In this document: piece after piece, positions 44,041 to 52,984 of the stretch | How the letters are laid out: each line of letters begins with the position of its first letter | Position numbering within the stretch: position 1 is the stretch's first letter | DNA from: Pseudovibrio ascidiaceicola | GTDB taxonomy: Bacteria > Pseudomonadota > Alphaproteobacteria > Rhizobiales > Stappiaceae | Assembly: GCF_900114245.1 (NCBI RefSeq) | Contig: NZ_FOSK01000014.1 | Coordinates: 62,001 to 126,000, forward strand | Direction of reading: 5' to 3' | DNA: 64,000 nt | Made by a program: the position numbers and the translations under genes | Notes under the pieces: generated by a model | Told to the model about the DNA's origin: nothing | Seen by the model: the letters and a program-made list of their open reading frames with translations, nothing else | Database searches by the model: none

Positions 44041-45201
44041 ATGAAGATGGCAACACCAATGTATTCCTCTTGGTGCGAGATTTCGTGCACCCAAATTGAA
44101 GCGAATTTAAAGATTGCGCTCGGGCTCTTACCCGACAAAACCAAGTTTTGTGCAGTTGTTAAAGCGGATGCCTACGGACATGGTATTGCAAACGTAATGC
44201 CCATCATCCAACGCAACAATGTTCGTTATGTTGGCATCACGTCCAACGCAGAGGCACAGACTGTTCGTGATACGGGTTACAAAGGTGATTTGCTCCGGTT
44301 GCGGGCAACAACTCGTGATGAAGCAGAAGCTGCTTTGCCTCTTCAGGTCCAGGAGCAAGTGGGCAGTCTGGAGGGGGCATTGGAACTTGCGAGTGTCCGA
44401 AGAACCAACAGTGCACCTGCAAACTACCATCTCTCATTAAATGCAGGGGGAATGTCGCGGGATGGCTTGGAGCTTTCCTCCCCGAAGGGCAAAGAGGTTT
44501 GCAAGCGTATTGTAGATTTGCTGGGGCCGCACATCATTGGCGTGAGTACCCATTTTCCCTCAAATCTGCCTGAGGATCTTGAGACGAGCATCGCACGGTT
44601 TCATAAGGATGTGGATTGGGTGGTCGCCAACACCTCATTGCAACGTGAAAACTTGCTGGTGCATGCCGGTAGCACACTGACACTTGTCTCACCATGTAAT
44701 CCTCACTCAGACATGATGCGCTGTGGAGCGGTGTTATACGGAATTGTAAAGTCAGAACTTGGCTTCAAAACCACCATGACATTAAAGGCAAGAGTCATAA
44801 GCCTTGGAGAGTTCCCCGCTGGCAGCACGATTGGTTATGACCGTGCGACGGTGCTGAATGAAGACAAGCGGCTTGCGACAGTATCATTAGGATACGCCAA
44901 TGGATATCTGCGGCGCTTTGCTGGGCTAAGCAGCGTCCTCATTCAGGGCAGAAAACAGCCGGTTCTGGGGAAAATTTCCATGAACACCATCGTCGTGGAT
45001 GTCACAGATCTGACTGGCGTTGCATTGGGAGAGGAAGTGGTCTTGTTTGGTCGCCAGCAATCCGCTGAAATCACAACCCAAATGGCGGAGGCGTCCTCTG
45101 GAACTATCATGGCTGATCTCTATACAGATTGGGGGCAACGCAATCCGCGCGTCGTAAAACACACTCAGGACGTCCCGAAGAAAGAAACGTTGCTCATCTG
45201 A
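44041..45201 (+). CDS. Alanine racemase-fold PLP enzyme
   Basis: 386 aa. PLP lysine in FCAVVKADAYGHG near residue 41, MMRCGAVLYGI with the conserved Arg, the catalytic Tyr in STIGYDRAT and the C-terminal LGKISMNTIVVDVTD. No signal peptide, unlike broad-specificity periplasmic racemases. ATG 44041 gives normal length, although no strong ribosome site is visible and 44047 or 44059 could also serve. The usual NS-type motif reads HAGSTLTLV here. Lying at the end of a TRAP operon, it probably converts an imported D- or L-amino acid for catabolism rather than making cell-wall D-alanine. Confidence 0.85.
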   Translation: MKMATPMYSSWCEISCTQIEANLKIALGLLPDKTKFCAVVKADAYGHGIANVMPIIQRNNVRYVGITSNAEAQTVRDTGYKGDLLRLRATTRDEAEAALPLQVQEQVGSLEGALELASVRRTNSAPANYHLSLNAGGMSRDGLELSSPKGKEVCKRIVDLLGPHIIGVSTHFPSNLPEDLETSIARFHKDVDWVVANTSLQRENLLVHAGSTLTLVSPCNPHSDMMRCGAVLYGIVKSELGFKTTMTLKARVISLGEFPAGSTIGYDRATVLNEDKRLATVSLGYANGYLRRFAGLSSVLIQGRKQPVLGKISMNTIVVDVTDLTGVALGEEVVLFGRQQSAEITTQMAEASSGTIMADLYTDWGQRNPRVVKHTQDVPKKETLLI

Positions 45202-45229
45202 CTTCAGATAATCTCTACAAATGATGTAA

Positions 45230-45262
45230 ATACGCCCGCCGGAGCTTCTCTGGCGGGCGTAT
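45230..45262. terminator. Bidirectional hairpin between racemase and ctlX genes
   Basis: ATACGCCCGCC (45230-45240) pairs with GGCGGGCGTAT (45252-45262), loop of 11. On the leftward strand it continues with TTTACATCATTT, suiting the end of the ctlX transcript; rightward it is poorer in T. Confidence 0.7.
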
Positions 45263-45277
45263 CTCGTTTCGCTGGAA

Positions 45278-46201
45278 TTAGCTGCGCGGTGACAGGTGAA
45301 GACCTGCAATTGTGCAGCGTACAGAACCGCCAGCCAGTTCAAGTGTTGGGATAGCAAGCGGCACCAGGGTCGCGGATGCAGAGATCCTGTCGCGTTGCTC
45401 TTCAGTCAGAATATCGTAGGCAGTTTGCGAAAGTGCGAGTAGGGGGCCAGCCTTGCCCATCAGCTCAATTGCATTCCCGGCAAAACCTGAGATCTGAGCA
45501 TTACTCAGCTCAATCACGTCACGACCTGTCGCCTCAAGGCGTGCCACAACTTCTGACCGTCGCGCCGTATCCGTGATCATATCCGTACCGATCAGTGCAA
45601 AGTTGGTCCCAACGCACATCAGCACGTTGGTGTGGTAGATCGACGTGCCTTTGTCATCTTCAGCAGCGAACACCATTGGCTCAAAGTTGAAGTGCGTGCA
45701 AAAACGCTCCAGTGCAATTGGATTGGTTCTGTCGCTTTCCACCGCATAGGCAACACGATCAATGTGATCGAGCACCATTGCGCCAGTTCCTTCAAGATAA
45801 AGCCCATCCTGCTCAAGGCCGGAATAGTCGATGACATCCTGAACACGATAGTCGGACTTCAGCATTTCAAGAATGTCGTGACGACGCTCCAAACGACGGT
45901 TTTCCGCTTTCATCGGGAAAATCGCAACGTGCCCACCAGCATGCGTAGAGAACCAGTTATTTGGGAACACACAATCGGGAAGGCCCGGGGTATCACCCTC
46001 AAAAACATGAACACGAACGCCATGAGATTCAAGCTGCTCCACCATTGCAGTATGCTCATCATACGCTTGTTTGGCATGCTTTGAATCTGTTGTGACCTCA
46101 GCCTGAAACGCGTTGTCAGCTGCAGTCTCAGCATTCACTGAAAAGTGGTGCGGGCGAACCATGACGACGGCGCCGGGCGCCTGAACGGATGTGCGGTTCA
46201 T
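45278..46201 (-). CDS. ctlX: Citrulline-utilisation hydrolase CtlX-like (amidinotransferase fold)
   Basis: 307 aa. The opening VMVRPHHFSVNAETAADN, FPNNWFSTHAGGHV, LEGTGAMVLDH, SIYHTNVLMCVGTNFALIGT and LAGGSVRCTIAGLHL match the CtlX branch of the arginine deiminase/amidinotransferase superfamily. The Cys near the end is the probable nucleophile. CtlX breaks citrulline to ornithine, carbon dioxide and ammonia. Its start overlaps the end of the ornithine cyclodeaminase gene by four bases, giving a two-step route to proline. A dimethylarginine hydrolase role is the alternative. Confidence 0.85.
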   Translation of the reverse strand: MNRTSVQAPGAVVMVRPHHFSVNAETAADNAFQAEVTTDSKHAKQAYDEHTAMVEQLESHGVRVHVFEGDTPGLPDCVFPNNWFSTHAGGHVAIFPMKAENRRLERRHDILEMLKSDYRVQDVIDYSGLEQDGLYLEGTGAMVLDHIDRVAYAVESDRTNPIALERFCTHFNFEPMVFAAEDDKGTSIYHTNVLMCVGTNFALIGTDMITDTARRSEVVARLEATGRDVIELSNAQISGFAGNAIELMGKAGPLLALSQTAYDILTEEQRDRISASATLVPLAIPTLELAGGSVRCTIAGLHLSPRS

Positions 46202-47268
46202 GCAGCGTCTCCGTTTTCCGGTTCTGCACGCATCACCATGCCAAACAGGTCACGTGGATCATCAGGATCAGCCAGCATATCCAGGTCATGGTACAAACCA
46301 GTACCTTTAAGCTGATCACGCACGTAGCGAAGTGCGGAGAAGTCCTCAGTTGCAAAGCCTACACCGTCAAACAAGGTGATCTGACGCTCGTCTTTGCGGC
46401 CCTCAGCCTGACCCGTAATAACTTTCCAGATCTCAGTGACAGGGAAATCTTCAGGCATCTGCTGAATTTCGCCTTCAATGCGTGTCTGAGGCGGATACTC
46501 AACGAAGACATCAGAGCGGGTCAGAATGCCACTGGCAAGTTCTGTCTTGCCGGGGCAATCGCCACCAATCGCGTTGATATGTACGCCAGTGCCAACCATA
46601 TTGTCGGAAAGCACGGTGGCATTCTGTTTGTCTGCAGTACAAGTTGTGATGATCTGCGCGCCCAAAGCTGCTTCTTCTGCGCTTTTACAGGCCTGCAGGG
46701 TCAGTCCGCGACCCTCCAGATTACGCATGAGTTTCTCTGTTGCTTTAGGATCTACATCATAAAGCCGCAGCGTGTTGATCCCGCAGATTTCCTTCATTGC
46801 CAGAGCTTGGAATTCTGACTGAGCCCCATTGCCGATCATCGCCATGGTATGGGCGCCTTTAGGGGCAAGATACTTTGCCACCACTGCAGAGGTCGCCGCT
46901 GTACGCAGGGCAGTCAGCACGGTCATTTCAGTCACAAGGACCGGATAACCGGTATAAACATCTGCCAGAAGACCAAATGCAGTAACGGTCTGCAGGCCTT
47001 CTTTTGTGTTCTTTGGGTGTCCGTTGACGTACTTGAAGCCGTATGTCTCACCATCGGAGGTTGGCATCAGCTCAATCACACCTTCTTTGGAGTGAGAAGC
47101 CACCCGGGGTGTCTTATCAAACAACTCCCACCGGCGAAAATCTTCTTCCACATAGTAGGCGATGCCAGAGAGCATGGTCTCAATGCCAATGCGATGGACC
47201 AGCTTCATCATATTGTCGACACTGACAAATGGAACAAACGCGAGTTCTGACGGGGCAGGGGCTGACAT
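46198..47268 (-). CDS. Ornithine cyclodeaminase
   Basis: 356 aa. Family marks: GFKYVNGHPKNTKEGLQTV, TEMTVLTALRTAATSAVVA with the substrate-binding Arg, the NAD-binding MAMIGNGAQSEFQALA near residue 144 and INAIGGDCPGKTEL with the catalytic Asp. It converts ornithine to proline and ammonia. It is first in a two-gene unit with ctlX and is divergent from an Lrp-type regulator. The N-terminal DFRRWELFDKTPR is typical of true ornithine cyclodeaminases rather than mu-crystallin-like ketimine reductases. Confidence 0.92.
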   Translation of the reverse strand: MSAPAPSELAFVPFVSVDNMMKLVHRIGIETMLSGIAYYVEEDFRRWELFDKTPRVASHSKEGVIELMPTSDGETYGFKYVNGHPKNTKEGLQTVTAFGLLADVYTGYPVLVTEMTVLTALRTAATSAVVAKYLAPKGAHTMAMIGNGAQSEFQALAMKEICGINTLRLYDVDPKATEKLMRNLEGRGLTLQACKSAEEAALGAQIITTCTADKQNATVLSDNMVGTGVHINAIGGDCPGKTELASGILTRSDVFVEYPPQTRIEGEIQQMPEDFPVTEIWKVITGQAEGRKDERQITLFDGVGFATEDFSALRYVRDQLKGTGLYHDLDMLADPDDPRDLFGMVMRAEPENGDAA

Positions 47269-47416
47269 GAGCTTTCCTCAAGTAATTACAGTTTCCCTAG
47301 TATTAACTGTACAAATTGCAAAAAACATATCAATCTTGCTAAGTATGAGAGATAGTTTTTGACAGATTGCTAGGCAAATTTTATATTATTGCTAAATTTA
47401 TTGGTTGAGAGCACTT

Positions 47417-47863
47417 ATGAAGCAAAACCATACAGCGAAACATATTTATGATGAACTCGACAGGCAATTAATCAGCCTTCTGCGTTTGGATGGCCGTGCT
47501 CCAGTCTCCAAACTCTCACAGATTATGGGCGTCTCACGCGCAACTGTACAAACACGCATGGACCGCCTGCTGGAAACAGGGGCTCTGCTTGGTTTTACGG
47601 CACGAGTGCGAGAAGATTATGACAGCGGCGAAATCAGAGCTGTCATGATGATCGAAGTGATGGGACGAAACACCACCCAGGTCATCCGCAAACTGCGCGG
47701 TCTGCCTGAGCTGCAAGTCCTCCACACCACAAGCGGCAAATGGGATCTAGTCACAGATATCCGCGTCGAAAACCTCTCAGAATTCGACCGCGTCCTGCGC
47801 GAAGTCCGCCTCATCGAAGGCGTCATGAACAGCGAAACAAGCATCCTGCTATCCAGCGTTTGA
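47417..47863 (+). CDS. Lrp/AsnC-family transcriptional regulator
   Basis: 148 aa. HTH near residues 12-60 (LDRQLISLLRLDGRAPVSKL, then GVSRATVQTRMDRL) and a RAM domain (VMMIEVMGRNTTQVI, TTSGKWDLVTDI). ATG 47417 is preferred over an upstream TTG at 47405, with GAGAG close before it. It diverges from ornithine cyclodeaminase/ctlX and, as is common for this pairing, probably activates them in response to an amino acid such as arginine or ornithine. Confidence 0.9.
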   Translation: MKQNHTAKHIYDELDRQLISLLRLDGRAPVSKLSQIMGVSRATVQTRMDRLLETGALLGFTARVREDYDSGEIRAVMMIEVMGRNTTQVIRKLRGLPELQVLHTTSGKWDLVTDIRVENLSEFDRVLREVRLIEGVMNSETSILLSSV

Positions 47864-47873
47864 CCTCTAACGC

Positions 47874-48755
47874 CTACAATCCATGCAGCAATGCCTTGAT
47901 GAACCACTCAACAGCCTGTCTGTGTGCTTGGGACTTGCGGGACGCGATGTAAAACTCTGATGTCCATGTCAGGTCAGGATGTTCCAGAAGGCGCATTTCT
48001 CCTGTTTTGACCCATTGGGTGGCATAATGATCGGGTAAGACGCCGAGAAACTTGCCGCTCAAGATGAGAGCTGCCGCCGCTTCCATGTTCGTAACAATTG
48101 CTTTGGGCTCTGGGGCTTTGGCATCCCGCGCTACAATCATGTCGTAAGAGCGCTGACACACAGCGTGATTATTCAGGATATCCGGCGAGATTTCATCGGT
48201 GTCACAGGCAAACAGCTCATGCGCTTTGCCGCAATACATATAGTGATTTTCACTGCAGACCTTGATGTACTCAAGCTCATCGCGTTTTCGTTTAAACGGC
48301 GCAATCGCGATGTGCAGACTTCCCGTTATCAAGCCTTCCTTCAAGTCGTTTGGAGAAGCAACAACCAGCTCCAGATTGACGTCGTTCTCCTTTGAGAAAA
48401 ACCGCTGCAAGGCGGGGACAAGCGGAAATCCCGGAAGGCTGATGACCGTGTCGACAATGCCAATGCGCAGCTGTCCGGTGATCGTGCCGCGCAACTCAAG
48501 CAATTCGGCATCAAAGTCTTCTACAAGGCGGATGATTTCGCAGGCCTTCTCATAGGCAATCTTACCGCGCTCCGTGAGCTGGAAGCCACTGCGACCACGT
48601 TCACAGACGCGATAACCAAGAGCAAGTTCAAGATCCCGAATACGGCAGCTGATCGCGGATTGAGATATGCCCAGCCTGAACTGCGCCTCCGAAAAACCAC
48701 CACATTCCACGACAGCACAAAATGCTTCGAGCAGATTGTTTCGGAGAAGTTTCAT
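47874..48755 (-). CDS. LysR-family transcriptional regulator
   Basis: 293 aa. HTH at the N-terminus (LLEAFCAVVECGGFSEAQFR, then GISQSAISCRIRDLE). The effector domain has many Cys residues. It converges closely on the Lrp gene and diverges from the second TRAP operon, 142 bases away, which it most likely controls. Confidence 0.9.
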   Translation of the reverse strand: MKLLRNNLLEAFCAVVECGGFSEAQFRLGISQSAISCRIRDLELALGYRVCERGRSGFQLTERGKIAYEKACEIIRLVEDFDAELLELRGTITGQLRIGIVDTVISLPGFPLVPALQRFFSKENDVNLELVVASPNDLKEGLITGSLHIAIAPFKRKRDELEYIKVCSENHYMYCGKAHELFACDTDEISPDILNNHAVCQRSYDMIVARDAKAPEPKAIVTNMEAAAALILSGKFLGVLPDHYATQWVKTGEMRLLEHPDLTWTSEFYIASRKSQAHRQAVEWFIKALLHGL

Positions 48756-48897
48756 CTAATGATCTTCCTGTTCTCAGCTAATTTAATTACATTGATATAT
48801 TTCATGTAAACATAACTTATTTGATATTTTTTCTAGGTTCAACATCTAGTGTGCTAGCAGCGAGGAAGATTGGGAACCAGTTCTGTGGGAGGATGAA

Positions 48898-49920
48898 ATG
48901 AACTCAATTCTTAAATCGCTAAAGACACTAACAGCTGCAATGGTTCTGGGCACAGTCCCGCTGAGCGCTTATGCAGAAGACTGGAAATTCGCCATCGAGG
49001 AAATTCCAGGCTCCATCATGGATGCCTATGCGCAGGAGTTTAAGAAGCGCATCGAAACCAAGACCGATGGAGACGTGACCATCACGATCTACCCGATGGG
49101 AACGCTTGGCACGCCAACTGATACGGTAGAACAGGCCACGGACGGTCTCATTCAGTTCACCAACGTATCCATAGGCAATCTGGGCACTATCGTCCCGGAA
49201 AGTCAGATTTTCCTGTTGCCATATCTCTTTCCATCTGATGCCAAAGCAGTCTCGAACATTCTGAGCAATTCCGAGACCATTTATGGTGATCTGAACCAGG
49301 ATTTCCGCAAGCGCGGTCTGGAAGTCCTGACCATGTATTCAGAAGGACCTCAGGTCTGGACCACCAACAAAGAAATTCGCAATCCAGACGACTTCTCGAA
49401 CTTCAAAATGCGCGTCATGGTCTCTCCGATCCTGCTGGAGACCTACAAGAATATGGGTGCAAGCCCAACGCCGCTGCCATTTGGTGAGGTCTTTGGCGCT
49501 CTGCAGCTTGGAGCAGTAGACGGTCAGGTAAACCCGGTTCCTACCATCGAAGAGATGAAGTTCTATGAGGTTACAGATTACCTGATCTGGGCTGGTGAAC
49601 AGGAACTCGTCACCACCGTTGTTGCCGGTACGGATTGGTTCGAAACGCTCTCTCCAGACCGTCAGAAGCTTGTGAGAGAAACTATGGCTGGAATGTCGGG
49701 TTTCATTGACGGCGTGGTCTCTGATTTCAACCAGAAACGTCTCGACACCATTAAGTCAAACAAGCCTGAGATCAATCTGGTGGTCCTTTCAGAGGAAGAA
49801 CGCAATGTCTTCCGCGCTCGCAGTGAAGCAACGGCCAGTGCCTATGTAGACGCTGCCGGATCTCGCGGCGAAGAGCTGTTGAAGACCCTGAAAACTGAGA
49901 TTGCATCAACTCACCAATAA
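48898..49920 (+). CDS. TRAP transporter substrate-binding protein (DctP type), system 2
   Basis: 340 aa with a signal peptide (cleavage after PLSAYA, residue about 26). DctP features: YPMGTLGTPTDTVEQATDG, SQIFLLPYLFPSDAKAVSN, FKMRVMVSPILLETYKNMGA and LPFGEVFGALQLGAVDGQ, the last being the ligand-binding stretch. Periplasmic receptor for the permeases that follow. The operon ends with a ureohydrolase, so a guanidino compound is a plausible ligand. Confidence 0.92.
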   Translation: MNSILKSLKTLTAAMVLGTVPLSAYAEDWKFAIEEIPGSIMDAYAQEFKKRIETKTDGDVTITIYPMGTLGTPTDTVEQATDGLIQFTNVSIGNLGTIVPESQIFLLPYLFPSDAKAVSNILSNSETIYGDLNQDFRKRGLEVLTMYSEGPQVWTTNKEIRNPDDFSNFKMRVMVSPILLETYKNMGASPTPLPFGEVFGALQLGAVDGQVNPVPTIEEMKFYEVTDYLIWAGEQELVTTVVAGTDWFETLSPDRQKLVRETMAGMSGFIDGVVSDFNQKRLDTIKSNKPEINLVVLSEEERNVFRARSEATASAYVDAAGSRGEELLKTLKTEIASTHQ

Positions 49921-49927
49921 TAGGAAG

Positions 49928-49954
49928 CCCCACATCTCATCTCTGAAGGTGGGG
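49928..49954 (+). promoter_or_regulatory. Intercistronic hairpin after TRAP binding-protein gene 2
   Basis: CCCCAC (49928-49933) pairs with GTGGGG (49949-49954) across 15 bases, between the binding-protein and small-permease genes. Same position as the hairpin in the first TRAP operon. Confidence 0.4.
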
Positions 49955-49980
49955 TGTGGGTACACTGGAGGAGGGTAAAG

Positions 49981-50586
49981 ATGGAACCCCGTTCTGTCCC
50001 CTTTAAGCTCCTCGGGAAAGTTGACGGTGTGATTAGCAAGATTGAGGTCTTCATCCTCAGTTGGGGCGTTATCGCCATGGCCGTCAACACCATCGCAAAT
50101 GTGTTCGGGCGCTACGTCTTTCACCAGTCGATCTATTTCTCCGAAGAGCTCAATGAGTTTCTGATCGTCATCATCACCTTCATGGGGCTGGGTTACGCCA
50201 CGCGAAAGGGCATCCATATCCGCATGTCGGCCATCTATGATGCTCTGCCTCAGAAGCTTCGTAAGATCCTGATGATTTTGATCACCATAACAACTGCAGC
50301 CATGATGGCGACGCTGACCTGGTATGCCGTTGAATATGTAGCGAAAGTTGCCAGCCGGGGCCGGGTCACGCCTGCACTGCAGGTGCCGCTTTATCTGACT
50401 TACATCTGGGTGGTTATCGGGTTGGGCTTAGCAACCCTCCAATATCTCTTAACAGCTCTGAGAAACCTCAATCTGTCGGAAGAGGAAATCTACGTCTCCT
50501 ATCTGGAGGTCGACAGCTATGAGGATCCGGAAACGGCCGCCGCAGTCGCGCGCTTCGTTGAGAAGGAAGAGGAGACCGCAAAATGA
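49981..50586 (+). CDS. TRAP transporter small permease (DctQ type), system 2
   Basis: 201 aa, four membrane segments (IEVFILSWGVIAMAVNTIAN; ELNEFLIVIITFMGLGYAT). ATG 49981 is chosen for GGAGGAGGG upstream; an in-frame GTG at 49954 lies in the hairpin. The C-terminal 35 residues are acidic. The end overlaps the large permease by four bases. Confidence 0.9.
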   Translation: MEPRSVPFKLLGKVDGVISKIEVFILSWGVIAMAVNTIANVFGRYVFHQSIYFSEELNEFLIVIITFMGLGYATRKGIHIRMSAIYDALPQKLRKILMILITITTAAMMATLTWYAVEYVAKVASRGRVTPALQVPLYLTYIWVVIGLGLATLQYLLTALRNLNLSEEEIYVSYLEVDSYEDPETAAAVARFVEKEEETAK

Positions 50587-51863
50587 CAGAGCTCATGCTA
50601 ACGGTCATGGTCGTTCTGCTGCTGTTCGGATTCCCGATGAAAATGCCGTTGATCTCGGCAGCCTTTATCGGGTTCCTGATCTACTTCCCAAACTTTAGTC
50701 CGCAGATACTGGTCCAGCAGATGATAGGTGGGGTCAAACCCTCTGCCTTGGTCGCAGTCCCAATGTTCATCCTTGCCGCTGATATCATTACACGCGGTCA
50801 TTCTGCCGATCGCCTGATTGATGTGGTGATGCGCTTTATGGGGCACATCAAGGGCGGATTGGCCATCTCGGTGACCAGTGCCTGCGCGCTTTTCGGAGCA
50901 GTCTGTGGCTCCACGCAGGCAACCGTCGTTGCGGTTGGCGGCGCGATGCGGCCACGTATGCTGAAATCTGGCTACTCAGACAGTTTCACCATTGGGTTGA
51001 TCGTCAACGCCGCTGATCTGGCTTATCTCATCCCGCCATCAATCGGTATGATCATCTATGGCGTTGTGTCCGGCACGTCGATCTCACAGCTATTCATCGC
51101 TGGCATCGTCCCAGGTCTCATCATCGTGGCGTTCTTCTCTGCCTATTGCATGTGGCATGCGTATAGACACGATATCCCAGTGCTGGAAAGATCTGGCTGG
51201 GGAGAGCGGTTTGATGCGGTAAGGCGTGCGCTCTGGCCCATGGGTTTTCCGCTGATCATCGTTGGCGGAATTTATGGTGGTGTCTTTTCTCCAACAGAAG
51301 CCGCTGCCATCTGTGTGCTGTACGCCGTTGTTCTGGAAGCTTTGATCTTCAGATCCATCCGCCTTCGCGATCTGCCGGATATCGCTTTGTCGACGGGGGC
51401 CATCACGTCCGTGGTGTTCATCCTGATCGCAGCGGGCGCGGCCTTCTCCTGGACGCTATCCTTCGCACAAGTGCCTCAGACAATCATCAGTTCGCTCGGG
51501 CTCAATGAGGCTGGACCGATAATGACGCTGACGGCGATCATTCTGGCCTTCTTCATCGGCTGTATGTTTGTCGACTCTATCGTAGTGATTTTGATTTTAG
51601 TGCCAATCTTTGCGCCACTGATCAAATCGACCGGTCTTGATCCGGTGCTGGTTGGAGTGCTCATCACACTGCAGGTTGCCATTGGTGCCGCCACACCGCC
51701 ATTCGGGTGCAATCTGTTCACGGCAATTGCTGTTTTCCGCCGACCATTTGTGGATGTCGTCCGCGGAGTTCCCCCATTCTTGTTGATCTTGCTGCTGACA
51801 ACAGGGCTTGTGATGGCATTCCCACAAATTGCGTTGTTCTTGCCAGAACTCGCCTACAGATAA
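50583..51863 (+). CDS. TRAP transporter large permease (DctM type), system 2
   Basis: 426 aa, about 12 membrane segments. Typical DctM stretches: ALFGAVCGSTQATVVAVGGA, IPPSIGMIIYGVVSGTSISQ, YGGVFSPTEAAAICVLYAVV and TPPFGCNLFTAIAVFRRP. Coupled to the preceding small permease by a four-base overlap. It imports the ligand of the DctP protein with sodium. Confidence 0.93.
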   Translation: MTELMLTVMVVLLLFGFPMKMPLISAAFIGFLIYFPNFSPQILVQQMIGGVKPSALVAVPMFILAADIITRGHSADRLIDVVMRFMGHIKGGLAISVTSACALFGAVCGSTQATVVAVGGAMRPRMLKSGYSDSFTIGLIVNAADLAYLIPPSIGMIIYGVVSGTSISQLFIAGIVPGLIIVAFFSAYCMWHAYRHDIPVLERSGWGERFDAVRRALWPMGFPLIIVGGIYGGVFSPTEAAAICVLYAVVLEALIFRSIRLRDLPDIALSTGAITSVVFILIAAGAAFSWTLSFAQVPQTIISSLGLNEAGPIMTLTAIILAFFIGCMFVDSIVVILILVPIFAPLIKSTGLDPVLVGVLITLQVAIGAATPPFGCNLFTAIAVFRRPFVDVVRGVPPFLLILLLTTGLVMAFPQIALFLPELAYR

Positions 51864-51883
51864 TGAAATAATGGAGAAGAAAT

Positions 51884-52882
51884 ATGTCTGATCACGGCTA
51901 TAAATCCGGGCGTCTCAACCTGCCATTTGTTGGAATTTCGACTTTCGGAAAAAAAGAATATGTGTCCGATTGGGATCAAATTGATGCGGATGTAGCAGTT
52001 CTGGGCGCACCGTTTGACTTTGGCGCACAATGGCGCTCAGGCGCACGTTTTGGACCACGTTCTGTGCGTGAAGCGTCCACGCTGTTTTCATTCGGCCATG
52101 CTGGTGCGTACGATCATGAAGACGATGCAACTTATCTGAGCAGCGATGTCCGTATCGTTGATATTGGGGACGCGGACATTATCCACACCAAGACCATTGA
52201 GAGCCATGCGAACATCGAGTTTGGGGTCAAGAAAATCCTTGATGCTGGTGCGCTTCCTGTGGTGATCGGCGGCGACCATTCCATCAATATCCCATGCATC
52301 CGAGCCTTTGAGGAAGACTGTGCTGAAAAAGGCCCGATCCATGTCATTCAGATCGACGCACACCTTGATTTCGTTGATGAACGCCATGGCGTGACAGAGG
52401 GGCATGGCAATCCTATGCGCCGTGCGATTGAAAAAGACTACGTCTCAGGAATGACCCAGCTGGGTATTCGCAATGTATCCTCCACGGCTAAGGAAGGGTA
52501 TGACGATGCCCGCGCAAGAGGCTCTGACATTCTGTCGGTCCGTCAGGTGAGGGAGCTGGGAGCTGAAGCTGTGCTGGAACGCATTCCGGCAGGCGCACGT
52601 TACTATGTGACCGTTGATATCGATGCGTTCTGCCCATCTATTGCATCAGGCACAGGCACCCCTAGTCATGGTGGCTTCCAATATTATGACGTTCTCGAAA
52701 TTCTGCAGGGCCTCAGCAAACGCGGAGACGTAGTTGGCATGGACCTCGTAGAAGTAGCCCCAGCTTATGACCCATCTGAATCCACGCAAATTCTTGCAGC
52801 TCAGCTCCTCTTGAATTTCATCGGCTTCATCTTTCACAACAAGAAAGCCGCAGTAAGCGCACCAGAAGCTGAACACGCTTAA
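51884..52882 (+). CDS. Ureohydrolase, agmatinase/guanidino-acid hydrolase type
   Basis: 332 aa. Manganese-site motifs: GGDHS, QIDAHLDF, GHGNPMRR and VDIDAFCPSIASGTGTPSHG, followed by MDLVEVAPAYDPSESTQIL. The family hydrolyses agmatine or guanidino acids to an amine and urea. In DIDAFCPS the position often held by Asp in DxDxxDP is Cys; the two metal-binding Asp residues remain. It is 20 bases after the TRAP operon and belongs to it, so it probably processes the imported guanidino compound (guanidinobutyrate, guanidinopropionate or agmatine). The exact substrate is not decided. Confidence 0.88.
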   Translation: MSDHGYKSGRLNLPFVGISTFGKKEYVSDWDQIDADVAVLGAPFDFGAQWRSGARFGPRSVREASTLFSFGHAGAYDHEDDATYLSSDVRIVDIGDADIIHTKTIESHANIEFGVKKILDAGALPVVIGGDHSINIPCIRAFEEDCAEKGPIHVIQIDAHLDFVDERHGVTEGHGNPMRRAIEKDYVSGMTQLGIRNVSSTAKEGYDDARARGSDILSVRQVRELGAEAVLERIPAGARYYVTVDIDAFCPSIASGTGTPSHGGFQYYDVLEILQGLSKRGDVVGMDLVEVAPAYDPSESTQILAAQLLLNFIGFIFHNKKAAVSAPEAEHA

Positions 52883-52931
52883 ATAAACGACGTCGATCCA
52901 GACGCTGAGTACACTGTGCAAGAATAAAAAT

Positions 52932-52962
52932 TGGCCCCGGACCTTAATCAGGTCCGGGGCCA
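52932..52962. terminator. Strong bidirectional terminator between convergent transcripts
   Basis: TGGCCCCGGACCT (52932-52944) pairs perfectly with AGGTCCGGGGCCA (52950-52962), loop of 5. Leftwards it is followed by ATTTTTATT, a good terminator for the dimethylglycine dehydrogenase gene; rightwards by TTGCTTG. Confidence 0.85.
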
Positions 52963-52984
52963 TTGCTTGTCTACTTAACAAGCT

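Noticed and set aside
46189-46818. 209-codon forward frame over ornithine cyclodeaminase
   Set aside because: Antisense to a clear family member; Cys-rich, no domain.
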